Of a DNA stretch of 64,000 bases, positions 19,201 to 29,600 are shown piece by piece. The DNA is from Skeletonema tropicum (Eukaryota; Bacillariophyta; Thalassiosirophyceae; Thalassiosirales; Thalassiosiraceae): positions 2,418,001 through 2,482,000 of the forward strand of contig CM074134.1 of assembly GCA_037178625.1 (NCBI GenBank), read 5' to 3'. Under the pieces are notes generated by a model. The model saw nothing but the letters and a program-made list of their open reading frames with translations. It did not search any database and had not been told where the DNA came from. Both the position numbers and the translations under genes were made by a program. Each line of letters starts with the position of its first letter. Position 1 is the stretch's first letter.

Positions 19201-20382
19201 ATGACCAATACCATACAAGAACACGTGCCCACGGTTGTGGCTGTGACCGAGCCAGTCGACCCCACAATACCTACCAATGTCTATGATCATTGGTTTTCTT
19301 TCATAGATCATTATTCTCCACCTGCTGCAGAGATAGAACACAACACCTTGGCGGTCACGGCGCCCACGTACGTCCTGGAAGAATCGTTATCATCACAAAA
19401 GCTTTGGAAGCATACTGCAGGCAACCGCCCACCTCAACCTGTCGAAGAGCGTGCCTTCTTTGAACAAATTTGGGCCCAAAACTTTACAAGGTCCAAAGTG
19501 AGGTATGAAATTCCAGTTGAGGTTCTTACGGCTTCTACTTCCATTGCGATTAATCCATTTAACGACGATAGTGTTGGTCACAACCGGTCAAATTTATCAA
19601 ACTACAATTTGGCCGCTCCATTTAACATGAAAGGAGATGAGGACGGTGGCATGGCGGATCTGGCGCAGGCAAATGTTGCCGAAGCTACACTCAATCACCA
19701 TTTGAATAGTGGTGGAGCAATCGAGATGTATTTTGACCCAAATCGACCGAAAGATTACAATATGGGAACGTTGGGACCGCACAAGCATCATCATACACTT
19801 GTAAACAAAAAGATTGGAAGTGATAATGATTTGACTGTCGTTGTGAGAGGAGATAACGTGTTTGGAGCTACAGTGAGCAAGAGCTTCCCAGCCACGAATG
19901 ATCAGGGCCAGCCCATGGATGGGGTAGACACCGTCAGTATATCTATTGCAAGTTATCGTGTCGTGGAGTCCAAGAAACATGGCAAGTACGCACAGTATCT
20001 CGTTATCTTTTGCGATGGTAACTTCAGAAATACAGTTGGGGTCTGGAAGCGATACTCTGATTTTTCTCAGCTTAGCCGAAAAGTTACAAATGGTCCAAAA
20101 AGTTGTGCTGCCGTCGTTACGGGTCTCAATCCTTTAAGTGTGACTGACGACGATCATGATGTAGAGCTTCTTCCAAATGCAATGACAAGCTGGAGATTGC
20201 TCAAGAAGAGACAGAGATGGTACCGATGTCTAGACGCTGGGTATCTCTCGCTCAAGGTCTTTTTGTTAGAACGCTTCTTACACGATATCTTATTTGAGAG
20301 CTCTAATCCTCAAATTCTTCGGGATTTCGTGGGAGTCAAGTCATCAGAGTCTAGCAAACTTGACATCAAGGGATTGCAATGA
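19201..20382 (+). CDS. PX-domain protein carrying the four-TM family 5' end
   Basis: An intact frame of 393 residues. Residues 1-44 (TIQEHVPTVVAVTEPVDPT ... YSPPAAEI) are the head of the four-TM family. Residues 45-240 are unrelated and hydrophilic (RPPQPVEERAFFEQIW, MYFDPNRPKDYNMG). Residues about 243-385 form a PX (phosphoinositide-binding) domain: VSISIASYRVVESKKHGKY, then VWKRYSDFSQL with the basic-aromatic RYSDF core, the linker LNPLS, and the helical end YLSLKVFLLERFLHDILF. PX proteins bind PI3P-type lipids on endosomal membranes, as sorting nexins do. The DNA identity to 16264 stops sharply after gatcattattctccacctgc plus tgcagagat, so the 5' part was joined by recombination. No BAR or other second domain is seen. 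Confidence 0.8.
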   Translation: MTNTIQEHVPTVVAVTEPVDPTIPTNVYDHWFSFIDHYSPPAAEIEHNTLAVTAPTYVLEESLSSQKLWKHTAGNRPPQPVEERAFFEQIWAQNFTRSKVRYEIPVEVLTASTSIAINPFNDDSVGHNRSNLSNYNLAAPFNMKGDEDGGMADLAQANVAEATLNHHLNSGGAIEMYFDPNRPKDYNMGTLGPHKHHHTLVNKKIGSDNDLTVVVRGDNVFGATVSKSFPATNDQGQPMDGVDTVSISIASYRVVESKKHGKYAQYLVIFCDGNFRNTVGVWKRYSDFSQLSRKVTNGPKSCAAVVTGLNPLSVTDDDHDVELLPNAMTSWRLLKKRQRWYRCLDAGYLSLKVFLLERFLHDILFESSNPQILRDFVGVKSSESSKLDIKGLQ

Positions 20383-20489
20383 AGATGAATAATGCTCGGC
20401 ATGATGAGAAGAAAATAGTGTTCCTATTAGAAATTGATGAGCCACTGGATGGCTTGATTGTACGAAGTAAAAGTTAGATACATCCTTAT

Positions 20490-21550
20490 TCAATACACAA
20501 CATTTAATGAGTTGATTTCTTCAGCGGAAACACCGCGTTTCTTCAACTCGGTGCGGAAATGGTTCAAGTCACTTGCACATTTCTGTGTCGCTTGGGCGAT
20601 TTGATAGAGAGCTTCTCGATTTCTTGATTCGTGTCATTGACGAAGTCACAAATGTTGCTCGTGAGCACATTTGATGAATCACCAGTCAGACCTGCCGATA
20701 CAACTACATCTACATGGCTTCGATTCTGAACGACAGATTCATTCTTCTTTTGCTGCCTCTCCAGCGACTCTTTCAAAGCTGCTCTCTTGGCAGCATTGCA
20801 ACTAACGACGTCGGAAGCTGAAAACATGACGAATGCGAACGTAGTTTATAAGTATGGGCATGAGTTTTGTGACTGTGACTATAGTACTCCGAGACAAATG
20901 AAAATTCAATGTGTAGCACTTACAATTCAGCTCCTTACCTTTGTTTGATTTTTGACACAGTCAATATCCTCTCTCATAGATGCAACCTTCTCTTGAAGTT
21001 ATTGTACTCGGCACGTTTTTGCCGAATTGCCTTCCTGGTTGCTGAAAGTCGTGCATTTGCAGCACTGAGAGAAGTTCTATCCTTTTCCATGTCCTTGGTT
21101 TGTGACTTGAGATTTGATACCCCGCCAGAGCAAATTTGAAGCTTTTCACCGTGAATCCTGTTGCTTTCTTTGAGATTATTACTATCGGAATCATTCTTCA
21201 GTGCAACCTTCTTGAGCCGTCTTATCTGGGCACGCAGCTCTTCGATGTCGATTGATTGCTGTCGTTCCACTCCATCAAAGTACGACCTCATTTCACTACA
21301 TGCTCTCTCGTGTGATGCCATTACATCTTGCAAGTGAGAATTCTTCCTGGATTCAATAGCGTGCAGTTCTGATGTTCGTCTTGCGATTAGTTCCTCCTTG
21401 AAGATTCGTCTGGGTTGATTTCTTCGTCGACTTCTTCTTCTTACCGACACCAGCAGTAGCAGATGATGATGCACCAAGCCTTGATTTGTTAGTGCCATCA
21501 GCCTTACGGCGCTCAGCCTTGTTTGACGCACGCTGTTGTGGAGGAAGCAA
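20490..21550 (-). pseudogene. DRC4: Decayed DRC4/GAS8 (dynein regulatory complex subunit 4)
   Basis: DRC4 is a coiled-coil subunit of the nexin-dynein regulatory complex of motile axonemes. The segments RRTSELHAIESRKNSHLQDV, HERACSEMRSYFDGVERQQS and EKDRTSLSAANARL align in order with the conserved middle of GAS8/DRC4. AALKESLERQQKKNES, the NQEIEKLS block and FRTELKKRGVSAEEINSL match the C-terminal third. The pieces lie in at least three reading frames, with shifts near 21400, 20990 and 20580. A possible intron with GTAAGG donor (20818-20938) separates two of them but does not restore phase. A Lys-rich start (MLPPQQRASNKAERRK) precedes the middle, while about 180 residues of the usual N-terminal coiled coil are missing. 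This looks like a dead, internally deleted copy; a functional gene should exist elsewhere. Confidence 0.75.
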
Positions 21551-21584
21551 GATGTTGTCTTCGATACTTAAGATCCCGCCAGTA

Positions 21585-21694
21585 CTTCATATCGTCTTGT
21601 GGTCGTTGTTGGTAATTGTTTTGATTGTGTCGCTGTAGTAGCTGTGGTTGTTGTGGATTGCATCATTTTTGCCTCCACGACATCATCCTTATCT
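21585..21694 (-). pseudogene. Stray 110-bp copy of TAF2 exon 2 / intron 1
   Basis: It matches 10760-10870 on the same strand, with several substitutions: cttcatatcgtcttg at one end, tgcctccacgacatcatcc near the other. The TAF2 source covers the start of exon 2 and most of intron 1, so this was copied as DNA and not through mRNA. It sits between the DRC4 remnant and the upstream motif of the next four-TM copy. Confidence 0.85.
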
Positions 21695-21931
21695 GGTCTT
21701 GATCGCTGACACTAGCAAGCGAGTGCGAGTCAAGCTGCGCGCTGGTAACCGTTCGCTCTGTGCAGTGTTCAGTCTCAGTCATGCGTCATATGTTTGACTT
21801 CGCTTCTCCAAAGTACAATACCTCCATATTTTTCTGCCGCGCCGCGCCGTGCCGTGCCTTCAACGTGGTAAGTATAAGCAGATGTAAGAAGAGCTCATTT
21901 GTAATGAACTAGTTACTGCACCAATATTAAT

Positions 21932-22633
21932 ATGACCGATACCATACAAGAACACGTGCCTACGGTTGTGGCTGTGGCCGAGCCAGTCGACCCCACAATA
22001 CCTACCAATGTCTATGATCATTTTTCTTCAGTCCACGGTCATCAGGCTCCATCAGCTGCTTCAGAAATTATTCGCTCTGCTGTTGAAGGTTCCCTGTCCA
22101 TGGCTGTAAGGAACGTCGCCTTTTCCGAAGAACTCGGCGAGGGCCCTCGCCTTTTCCGAAGAACTCGAGGCCGAGGCTCAGAAGGCTGCTACAGCCACTG
22201 CCTCATCTACACCTTCAGCAAACAACGACGAAGCTGGCAAGTCAACTGGAATTGCCAGGTTTATTCGCATCAGTGGTAGGACTCGTCTCGGGATGGTGGT
22301 AGTTTTTATCGGTTATTTACTATGGTATGCTTGCAATTGCCTGCTCCTTCGTCGCAATCATCCTTGCGTCGAGCATCTCTTGTGGCTGCTGCTGCGGCTC
22401 TAACTTGGACATCCATCCAAAGGTAAAGAGATGATCCACCGGCCACGCTCATATGCCTTGTTATCCAATTGATTCTTGCTCTTGCGTCAATGGGATCAAT
22501 CTACCTTGACGTTGATTATACACAATATACAGCAGCATTATCTTTGTGGATCATAGCTCAGATTCTGTACATTCTCGCTGCTGTATTTGCGGGTATGTTT
22601 ACTTGGGGTCGCAAATGTTGTGGAGGTGCGTGA
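21932..22633 (+). pseudogene. Four-TM family copy, frameshifted (unit B)
   Basis: It starts with TIQEHVPTVVAVAEPVDPT in frame, then contains a small local duplication (cgccttttccgaagaactcg, twice). The frame is lost before the first membrane segment. Membrane-segment coding sequence continues in other frames (IAVCSFV-like, CGCCCGSN and LYILAAVFAGM equivalents) up to the TGA at 22631-22633. The upstream and downstream flanks match unit A and unit C. Confidence 0.8.
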
Positions 22634-22800
22634 GATGAGGGGCGGCGGGTGCGGCGCTCCAATTAGAGAGTTTGTTGCTTATTAAATCATTGAGTTAGGA
22701 TCGGAATCATAAGACATAACAAATAATAGGAACATTTAATCATTAATCCAACACTATCGTCAAGCATCCCACTAGATATGATCCTAAGTGACACGGTAGC

Positions 22801-22964
22801 TTACTCAAAATGAAACAGTTGCGATGCTGCTCTTCTGGTAGCCAGAATACATATTGAGCTTCCTCACAATACTTGAAACCTTCATTCCAATCATCATCTG
22901 CATTCCTTGTTCCTCTCAATTCCAGGAGCCAGCCTTCCTTCCAGCTAGAATCGCAATAGAAAGG
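22801..22964 (-). pseudogene. 3' fragment of the unit-B opposite-strand gene
   Basis: This is the C-terminal coding end of the gene seen at 16983-17762, cut off at about 22964. Directly after it the sequence switches to the 3' half of the secreted Gly-rich gene. About 5 kb-equivalent spacing in unit A has collapsed, so unit B lost the middle of both genes in one deletion. Confidence 0.8.
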
Positions 22965-22969
22965 ACTTG

Positions 22970-23240
22970 GCAGGCTCTGGGTTTCTGGGAGGCGGAGGCC
23001 AATCTCAATCTGGCATTGGAAGGCCTGGTAGATAGGGGTGGAGGATTGCGCAATCGCGAGCCGGTTGAGGCGGAAGAAGTGGATGTAGAAGTGTCTGGTG
23101 GTGAAGAAAGCATTAGCAGTATTGATGAAGGTGATACCAGTTTTGATAATGCAAGTAGTCTTCTGAGGTGGGTGGAGGTGGAGGCGGAGGATTGTATCAG
23201 CTTTAGCTCACCAGTCTTCACCAGTGGTATATATTTATGA
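22970..23240 (+). pseudogene. 3' fragment of the secreted Gly-rich gene (unit B)
   Basis: It matches 18525-18709 (ggctctgggtttctgg..., RNREPVEAEEVDVEVSGGEE, SSIDEGDTS), then diverges. There is no signal peptide or start of its own. Confidence 0.8.
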
Positions 23241-23525
23241 AGTTGGAAAGTCCTTGAACTTAACTGAATGGTAAATTTAAATTAATTTCAAGGCGGGCAA
23301 TCCACCCTCTGCGTTAGCCTGCCTCAGTTCCGTTCATCTTATCTTACACACACAAAATCTCTACAAATCTGGTCTTGATCGCTGACAGTCGCTGACAGCA
23401 CGACTCGATAGTCGATGGTCTTCTTTACTTAGTGTTGACTTCAACTTCTTCATACCATAAACTCACTCTCAGCGTCGTTTGAAAAGATTCAATGAACAAA
23501 TAATTACTGCCCCGATATCAATAAT
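23241..23525. other. Intergenic; upstream block of the unit-C four-TM copy
   Basis: It contains the shared motif at 23367-23384 and a short tandem repeat (gctgacagtcgctgacag). No gene is seen. Confidence 0.5.
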
Positions 23526-24239
23526 ATGACTGATACCATACAAGAACACGTGCCTACGGTTGTGGCTGTGGCCGAGCCAGTCGACCCAACAATACCTACC
23601 AATGTCTATGATCATTTTCTTCAGTCTATGATAATCATTCTCCACCTGCTGCAGAACGTGGATTAATGATGCTCGCCGATGACGGTTCCCATGATTTCGA
23701 CCTGCGCCCTTCCCATGGCTGCAGAGAGAAACATGGTCAACGTCGATGATGTCGAGGCTCAGAAGGCTGCTACAGCCGCTGCCTCATCTACACCTTCAGG
23801 ATACAACGACGAATGCTGGCAAGTCCATTGGAATTGTCATGTTTATTTGCATCATGGCAGGACTCGTCTCGGGAATTTCTGTTACATTATTAAGTTTCTA
23901 TATCATCGGTTACTACGTTGCAATTGCCTGCTCATTCGTCGCAATCATTGCTTGCGTCGAGCATCTCTTGTGGCTGCCGCTGTGGCTCTAACTTGAACAT
24001 CCATCCAAAGGTAAAGAGATGGTCCACCGCCACGCTCATATGCCTTGTTATCCAAGTGATACTTACTCTTGCGTCAATGGGATCAATCTACCTTGCATTT
24101 GCACTTGCAGCTACAGCTGATGATACAGCATTATTTGTGGCTGAAGTTGTTGTGGATCATAGCTCAGATTCTGTACATTCTCGCTGCTGTATTTGCGGGT
24201 ATGTTTACTTGGGGTCGCAAATGTTGTGGTGGTGTGTAA
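23526..24239 (+). pseudogene. Four-TM family copy, frameshifted (unit C)
   Basis: ATG at 23526 followed by the family head TIQEHVPTVVAVAEPVDPT. A frameshift at the YDHF segment gives a stop after 46 codons. Later frames encode SIGIVMFICIMAGLVSGISV and YYVAIACSFVAIIA, then shift again before the Cys-rich loop. The family C-terminal region ends at the TAA at 24237-24239. At least three frame breaks make function unlikely. Confidence 0.8.
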
Positions 24240-24423
24240 TGTAGATGAGGGGTGGCGGGGTGCGACGCTCCAGTTAGAGAGTTTGTTGCTTATAATATTG
24301 AATCATTTGAGTTAGGATCGGAATCATAAGACATAACAAATAGGAACATTTAATCATTTAATCCACAACACTATCGTGTCAAGCATCCCACTAGATATGA
24401 TCCAAAGTGACACGGTAGCTTAC

Positions 24424-24966
24424 TCAAAATGAAACAGTTGCGATGCTGCTCTTCTGGTAGCCAGAATACATATTGAGCTTCCTCACAATACTTGAAACCT
24501 TCATTCCAATCATCATCTGCATTCCTTGTTCCTCTCAATTCCAGGAGCCAGCCTTCCTTCCAGCTAGAATCGCAATAGAAAGGACGAGCAAGTTGTTTCC
24601 ATCCAGGCCAAGCATTTGTTACCTGATGACATTGTGAGCCCTTGACTAGAACTGTTGGTGGAGATGGGAACATTGTCACATTCACGAAGAGGCGATGTTA
24701 TTGCTATCCATGTGAGCTCACCGGTAGGAACATAGATGTCACCTGTGACTTTTCTACCTGATACAAGATCATAGTTCGCACGATGATTATTTGATTCAAC
24801 TAGGTCAACAATCGATGGTAGAGAATCTTTTCCAGATGCCCTTAGGCTTTCTTGAAACGAAAGCATGATTTTATCTGGTTCATTGCTGGAAGCTGCTTTT
24901 AATCGGTGGTTCCTTAGTTGAACAACTTCGTGTCTCAAATGGTGATGAAAGAAACGTCGATCGTTC
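24424..24966 (-). pseudogene. Unit-C copy of the opposite-strand unknown gene, frameshifted
   Basis: It matches 16983-17520. A one-base insertion near 24683 (ttcacgaag against atcgtgaag) splits the frame. The homology ends abruptly at about 24966, where unrelated sequence leading into the gap begins. The C-terminal 13-bp segment missing from unit A is present here. Confidence 0.75.
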
Positions 24967-25076
24967 TTGCCAACATAAAAGCCAGGCTGAAGATGGATGT
25001 GCATTTTGGACCACACATTTGCCTATGGAAGCTTTAGCTCTACTTACCAAAGGCCTACCCTCGGGACCACACAAGT
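24967..25076 (+). other. Short unassigned stretch before the gap
   Basis: One plus-strand frame is open from here to the gap (EDGCAFWTTHLPMEALALLT). It could be the upstream part of the J-domain gene across the gap. The frames cannot be linked because the gap size is unknown. Confidence 0.35.
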
Positions 25077-25576
25077 NNNNNNNNNNNNNNNNNNNNNNNN
25101 NNNNNNNNNNNNNNNNNNNNNNNNNNNNNNNNNNNNNNNNNNNNNNNNNNNNNNNNNNNNNNNNNNNNNNNNNNNNNNNNNNNNNNNNNNNNNNNNNNNN
25201 NNNNNNNNNNNNNNNNNNNNNNNNNNNNNNNNNNNNNNNNNNNNNNNNNNNNNNNNNNNNNNNNNNNNNNNNNNNNNNNNNNNNNNNNNNNNNNNNNNNN
25301 NNNNNNNNNNNNNNNNNNNNNNNNNNNNNNNNNNNNNNNNNNNNNNNNNNNNNNNNNNNNNNNNNNNNNNNNNNNNNNNNNNNNNNNNNNNNNNNNNNNN
25401 NNNNNNNNNNNNNNNNNNNNNNNNNNNNNNNNNNNNNNNNNNNNNNNNNNNNNNNNNNNNNNNNNNNNNNNNNNNNNNNNNNNNNNNNNNNNNNNNNNNN
25501 NNNNNNNNNNNNNNNNNNNNNNNNNNNNNNNNNNNNNNNNNNNNNNNNNNNNNNNNNNNNNNNNNNNNNNNNNNNN
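25077..25576. other. Assembly gap, exactly 500 N
   Basis: Five hundred N is a conventional placeholder, so the true distance is unknown. It falls at the edge of repeated sequence (duplicated units on the left, satellite on the right), so misjoining is possible. Confidence 0.98.
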
Positions 25577-25870
25577 CCAAGGGAACAGAGAGATCCACCG
25601 AGAAACAACGAAAACGAGAGTAGAGGATATGACCCGGAAGGCGTAGGCCACAATCTCAAGGACTCACTAGGCATCTTTGGTCTTGTAAGAGGAGCTGTAT
25701 GGATGGATATCAAAGCTGAATTCAGACGACTCTCACGCCTGTATCATCCTGACAAACACAGCCCTACAAGAACCAACACAACAAATGAAGATGCCAAAAC
25801 CTTCTTTCAGCTCTTCAACAATGCAAGAGACTTTCTAGAAGAACACTATAGACGTACTGGACACATATAA
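25577..25870 (+). CDS. J-domain (DnaJ-type) protein, 5' part lost in gap
   Basis: The last 97 codons of a gene whose start is in the gap. After a charged stretch comes a J-domain: LKDSLGIFGLVRGAVWMDIK, FRRLSRLYHPDKHSPT with the diagnostic HPD, then FFQLFNNARDFLEEHYR. J-domains stimulate Hsp70 ATPase activity through the HPD loop. Here the domain is C-terminal, not N-terminal as in canonical DnaJ. The neighbourhood is repeat-rich and a LINE tail lies beyond the satellite, so this could be the end of a retroelement polyprotein; that is inference only. Confidence 0.7.
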   Translation, partial: PREQRDPPRNNENESRGYDPEGVGHNLKDSLGIFGLVRGAVWMDIKAEFRRLSRLYHPDKHSPTRTNTTNEDAKTFFQLFNNARDFLEEHYRRTGHI

Positions 25871-26603
25871 CAAAACTTCAGAGTGCGAACTCTTTAACAT
25901 CGATTGAAATGATCTAAGCTACCTCTTTGCGTAGCTCAGAGGCATTGGAGGAGACAGCAGGTAAAGTTGTTCACGAAGGAACGCGCCAGGCTTTACAAAC
26001 AGCTTGGAGGGCCTAGGCCTGCCACAAGTCAAGCTGCAACTCTGTCTAAAGATCTATCCCTGTAGGTGCAGAATGGGTCCCCTATAGATCTAGACACGGC
26101 AAAAGAGTAAGAGTACCCACTGAAGACCATCATAGGTCGGCTAATCCGTGGTTCTCTACTGCGTAATGGCATGAGGATTGAAAAGGCTCAGCTGAATGGC
26201 AAACATGAGCACCTGTATCACGCTTGAATATTGGGAAAAGCCTTTTGTGAAACAACACCTTTTGTAGTCAAGGGCGAGCGATAAACCCAATCTATTACTT
26301 TGAATCAAGTCGTAGATCTAAGTGTGGTAAAGCTAAAGAACTCACTCACTCACTCACTCACTCACTCACTCACTCATTCACTCACTCACTCACTCATCAG
26401 ATAAAGTGGTACTATATTACCGAAGCTTGGATGACTACGCTTTGAATTAACTTCTTCAGCGGATGGCAAAAGTAATAGAGAGGACCTTGGCGGCTTTGTT
26501 GCTGTTTAGCTTCCCTCGTTGACACGATTTTTCTCATTCACAGGACGCGAGTCGGGTCCTTCCTTGATATCAAAAAAAGGGAAGTTTGTATAATGTCTTT
26601 CCC
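25871..26603. other. Non-coding stretch between the J-domain gene and the satellite
   Basis: No gene is recognised. It includes a short hairpin (agctac...gtagct, 25917-25939) and a tetranucleotide microsatellite. The last bases lead directly into the first satellite monomer. Confidence 0.5.
26339..26397. repeat. (CTCA)n microsatellite
   Basis: About 14 units of CTCA with one interruption (cattca). Confidence 0.95.
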
Positions 26604-29600
26604 TCCGATAGATACGATTTGGTAGGATGTGGTGCTGCCGGCCAGCCCACACTGGACCTCTCACATCAGCTAGGAGGTTGTAGTATCGCTTCTACGGACG
26701 CTAGTCGTCTGAGCGGTACAAATGAGCTTGTCTCGTATCACCACCAACTAGAATTAGAATGGGCCACTAGAAGCGGCTCATGCCCATACCGACGGCGATA
26801 GATACGATTTGGTAGGATGTGGTGCTGCCGGCCAGCCCACACTGGACCTCTCACATCAGCTAGGAGGTTGTAGCATCGCTTCTACGGACGCTAGTCGTCT
26901 GAGCGGTACAAATGAGCTTGTCTCGTATCACCGCCGACTAGAATTAGAATGTGCCACTAGAAGCGGCTCATGCCCATACTGACGGCGATAGATACGATTT
27001 GGTAGGATGTGGTGCTGCCGGCCAGCCCACACTGGACCTCTCACATCAGCTAGGAGGTTGTAGCATCGCTTCTACGGACGCTAGTCGTCTGAGCGGTACA
27101 AATGAGCTTGTCTAGTATCACCGCAGATCAGAATTGGCCACTAGAAGCGGCTCATGCCCATACTGACGGCGATAGATACGATTTGGTAGGATGTGGTGCT
27201 GCCGGCCAGCCCACACTGGACCTCTCACATCAGCTAGGAGGTTGTAGCATCGCTTCTACGGACGCTAGTCGTCTGAGCGGTACAAATGAGCTTGTCTAGT
27301 ATCACCGCCGATCAGAATGGGCCACTAGAAGCGGCTCATGCCCATACTCACGGCGATAGATACGATTTGGTAGGATGTGGTGCAGCCGGCCAGCCCACAC
27401 TGGACCTCTCACATCAGCTAGGAGGTTGTAGCATCGCTTCTACGGACGCTAGTCGTCTGAGCGGTACAAAGGAGCTTGTCTAGTATCACCGCAGATCAGA
27501 ATGGGCCACTAGAAGCGGCTCATGCCCATACTGACGGCGATAGATACGATTTGGTAGGATGTGGTGCTGCCGGCCAGCCCACACTGGACCTCTCACATCA
27601 GCTAGGAGGTTGTAGCATCGCTTCTACGGACGCTAGTCGTCTGAGCGGTACAAAGGAGCTTGTCTAGTATCACCGCCGATCAGAATGGGCCACTAGAAGC
27701 GGCTCATGCCCATACTCACGGCGATAGATACGATTTGGTAGGATGTGGTGCAGCCGGCCAGCCCACACTGGACCTCTCACATCAGCTAGGAGGTTGTAGC
27801 ATCGCTTCTACGGACGCTAGTCGTCTTAGCGGTATCCCCGCCAATCAGAATGGGCCACTAGAAGCGGCTCATGCCCATACTGACGGCGATAGATACGATT
27901 TGGTAGGATGTGGTGCTGTCGGCCAGCCCACACTGGACCTCTCACATCAGCTAGGAGGTTGTAGCATCGCTTCTACGGACGCTAGTCGTCTGAGCGGTAC
28001 AAATGAGCTTGTCTCGTATCACCGCAGATCAGAATTGGCCACTAGAAGCGGCTCATGCCCATACTGACGGCGATAGATACGATTTGGTAGGATGTGGTGC
28101 TGCCGGCCAGCCCACACTGGACCTCTCACATCAGCTAGGAGGTTGTAGCATCGCTTCTACGGACGCTAGTCGTCTGAGCGGTACAAACGAGCTTGTCTAG
28201 TATCACCGCCGATCAGAATGGGCCACTAGAAGCGGCTCATGCCCATACTGACGGCGATAGATACGATTTGGTAGGATGTGGTGCTGCCGGCCAGCCCACA
28301 CTGGACCTCTCACATCAGCTAGGAGGTTGTAGCATCGCTTCTACGGACGCTAGTCGTCTGAGCGGTACAAATGAGCTTGTCTAGTATCACCGCCGATCTG
28401 AATGGGCCACTAGAAGCGGCTCATGCCCATACTGACGGCGATAGATACGATTTGGTAGGATGTGGTGCTGCCGGCCAGCCCACACTGGACCTCTCACATC
28501 AGCTAGGAGGTTGTAGCATCGCTTCTACGGACGCTAGTCGTCTGAGCGGTACAAATGAGCTTGTCTAGTATCACCGACGACTAGAATGGGCCACTAGAAG
28601 CGGCTCATGCCCATACTGACGGCGATAGATACGATTTGGTAGGATGTGGTGCTGCCGGCCAGCCCACACTGGACCTCTCACATCAGCTAGGAGGTTGTAG
28701 CATCGCTTCTACGGACGCTAGTCGTCTGAGCAGTACAAAGGAGCTTGTCTAGTATCACCGCCGATCAGAATGGGCCACTAGAAGCGGCTCATGCCCATAC
28801 TCACGGCGATAGATACGATTTGGTAGGATGTGGTGCAGCCGGCCAGCCCACACTGGACCTCTCACATCAGCTAGGAGGTTGTAGCATCGCTTCTACGGAC
28901 GCTAGTCGTCTTAGCGGTATCCCCGCCAATCAGAATGGGCCACTAGAAGCGGCTCATGCCCATACTGACGGCGATAGATACGATTTGGTAGGATGTGGTG
29001 CTGTCGGCCAGCCCACACTGGACCTCTCACATCAGCTAGGAGGTTGTAGCATCGCTTCTACGGACGCTAGTCGTCTGAGCGGTACAAATGAGCTTGTCTA
29101 GTATCACCGCAGATCAGAATGGGCCACTAGAAGCGGCTCATGCCCATACTGACGGCGATAGATACGATTTGGTAGGATGTGGTGCTGCCGGCCAGCCCAC
29201 ACTGGACCTCTCACATCAGCTAGGAGGTTGTAGCATCGCTTCTACGGACGCTAGTCGTCTGAGCGGTACAAAGGAGCTTGTCTAGTATCACCGCCGACTA
29301 GAATTAGAATGGGCCACTAGAAGCGGCTCATGCCCATACTGACGGCGATAGATACGATTTGGTAGGATGTGGTGCTGCCGGCCAGCCCACACTGGACCTC
29401 TCACATCAGCTAGGAGGTTGTAGCATCGCTTCTACGGACGCTAGTCGTCTGAGCGGTACAAATGAGCTTGTCTAGTATCACCGCAGATCAGAATTGGCCA
29501 CTAGAAGCGGCTCATGCCCATACTGACGGCGATAGATACGATTTGGTAGGATGTGGTGCTGCCGGCCAGCCCACACTGGACCTCTCACATCAGCTAGGAG

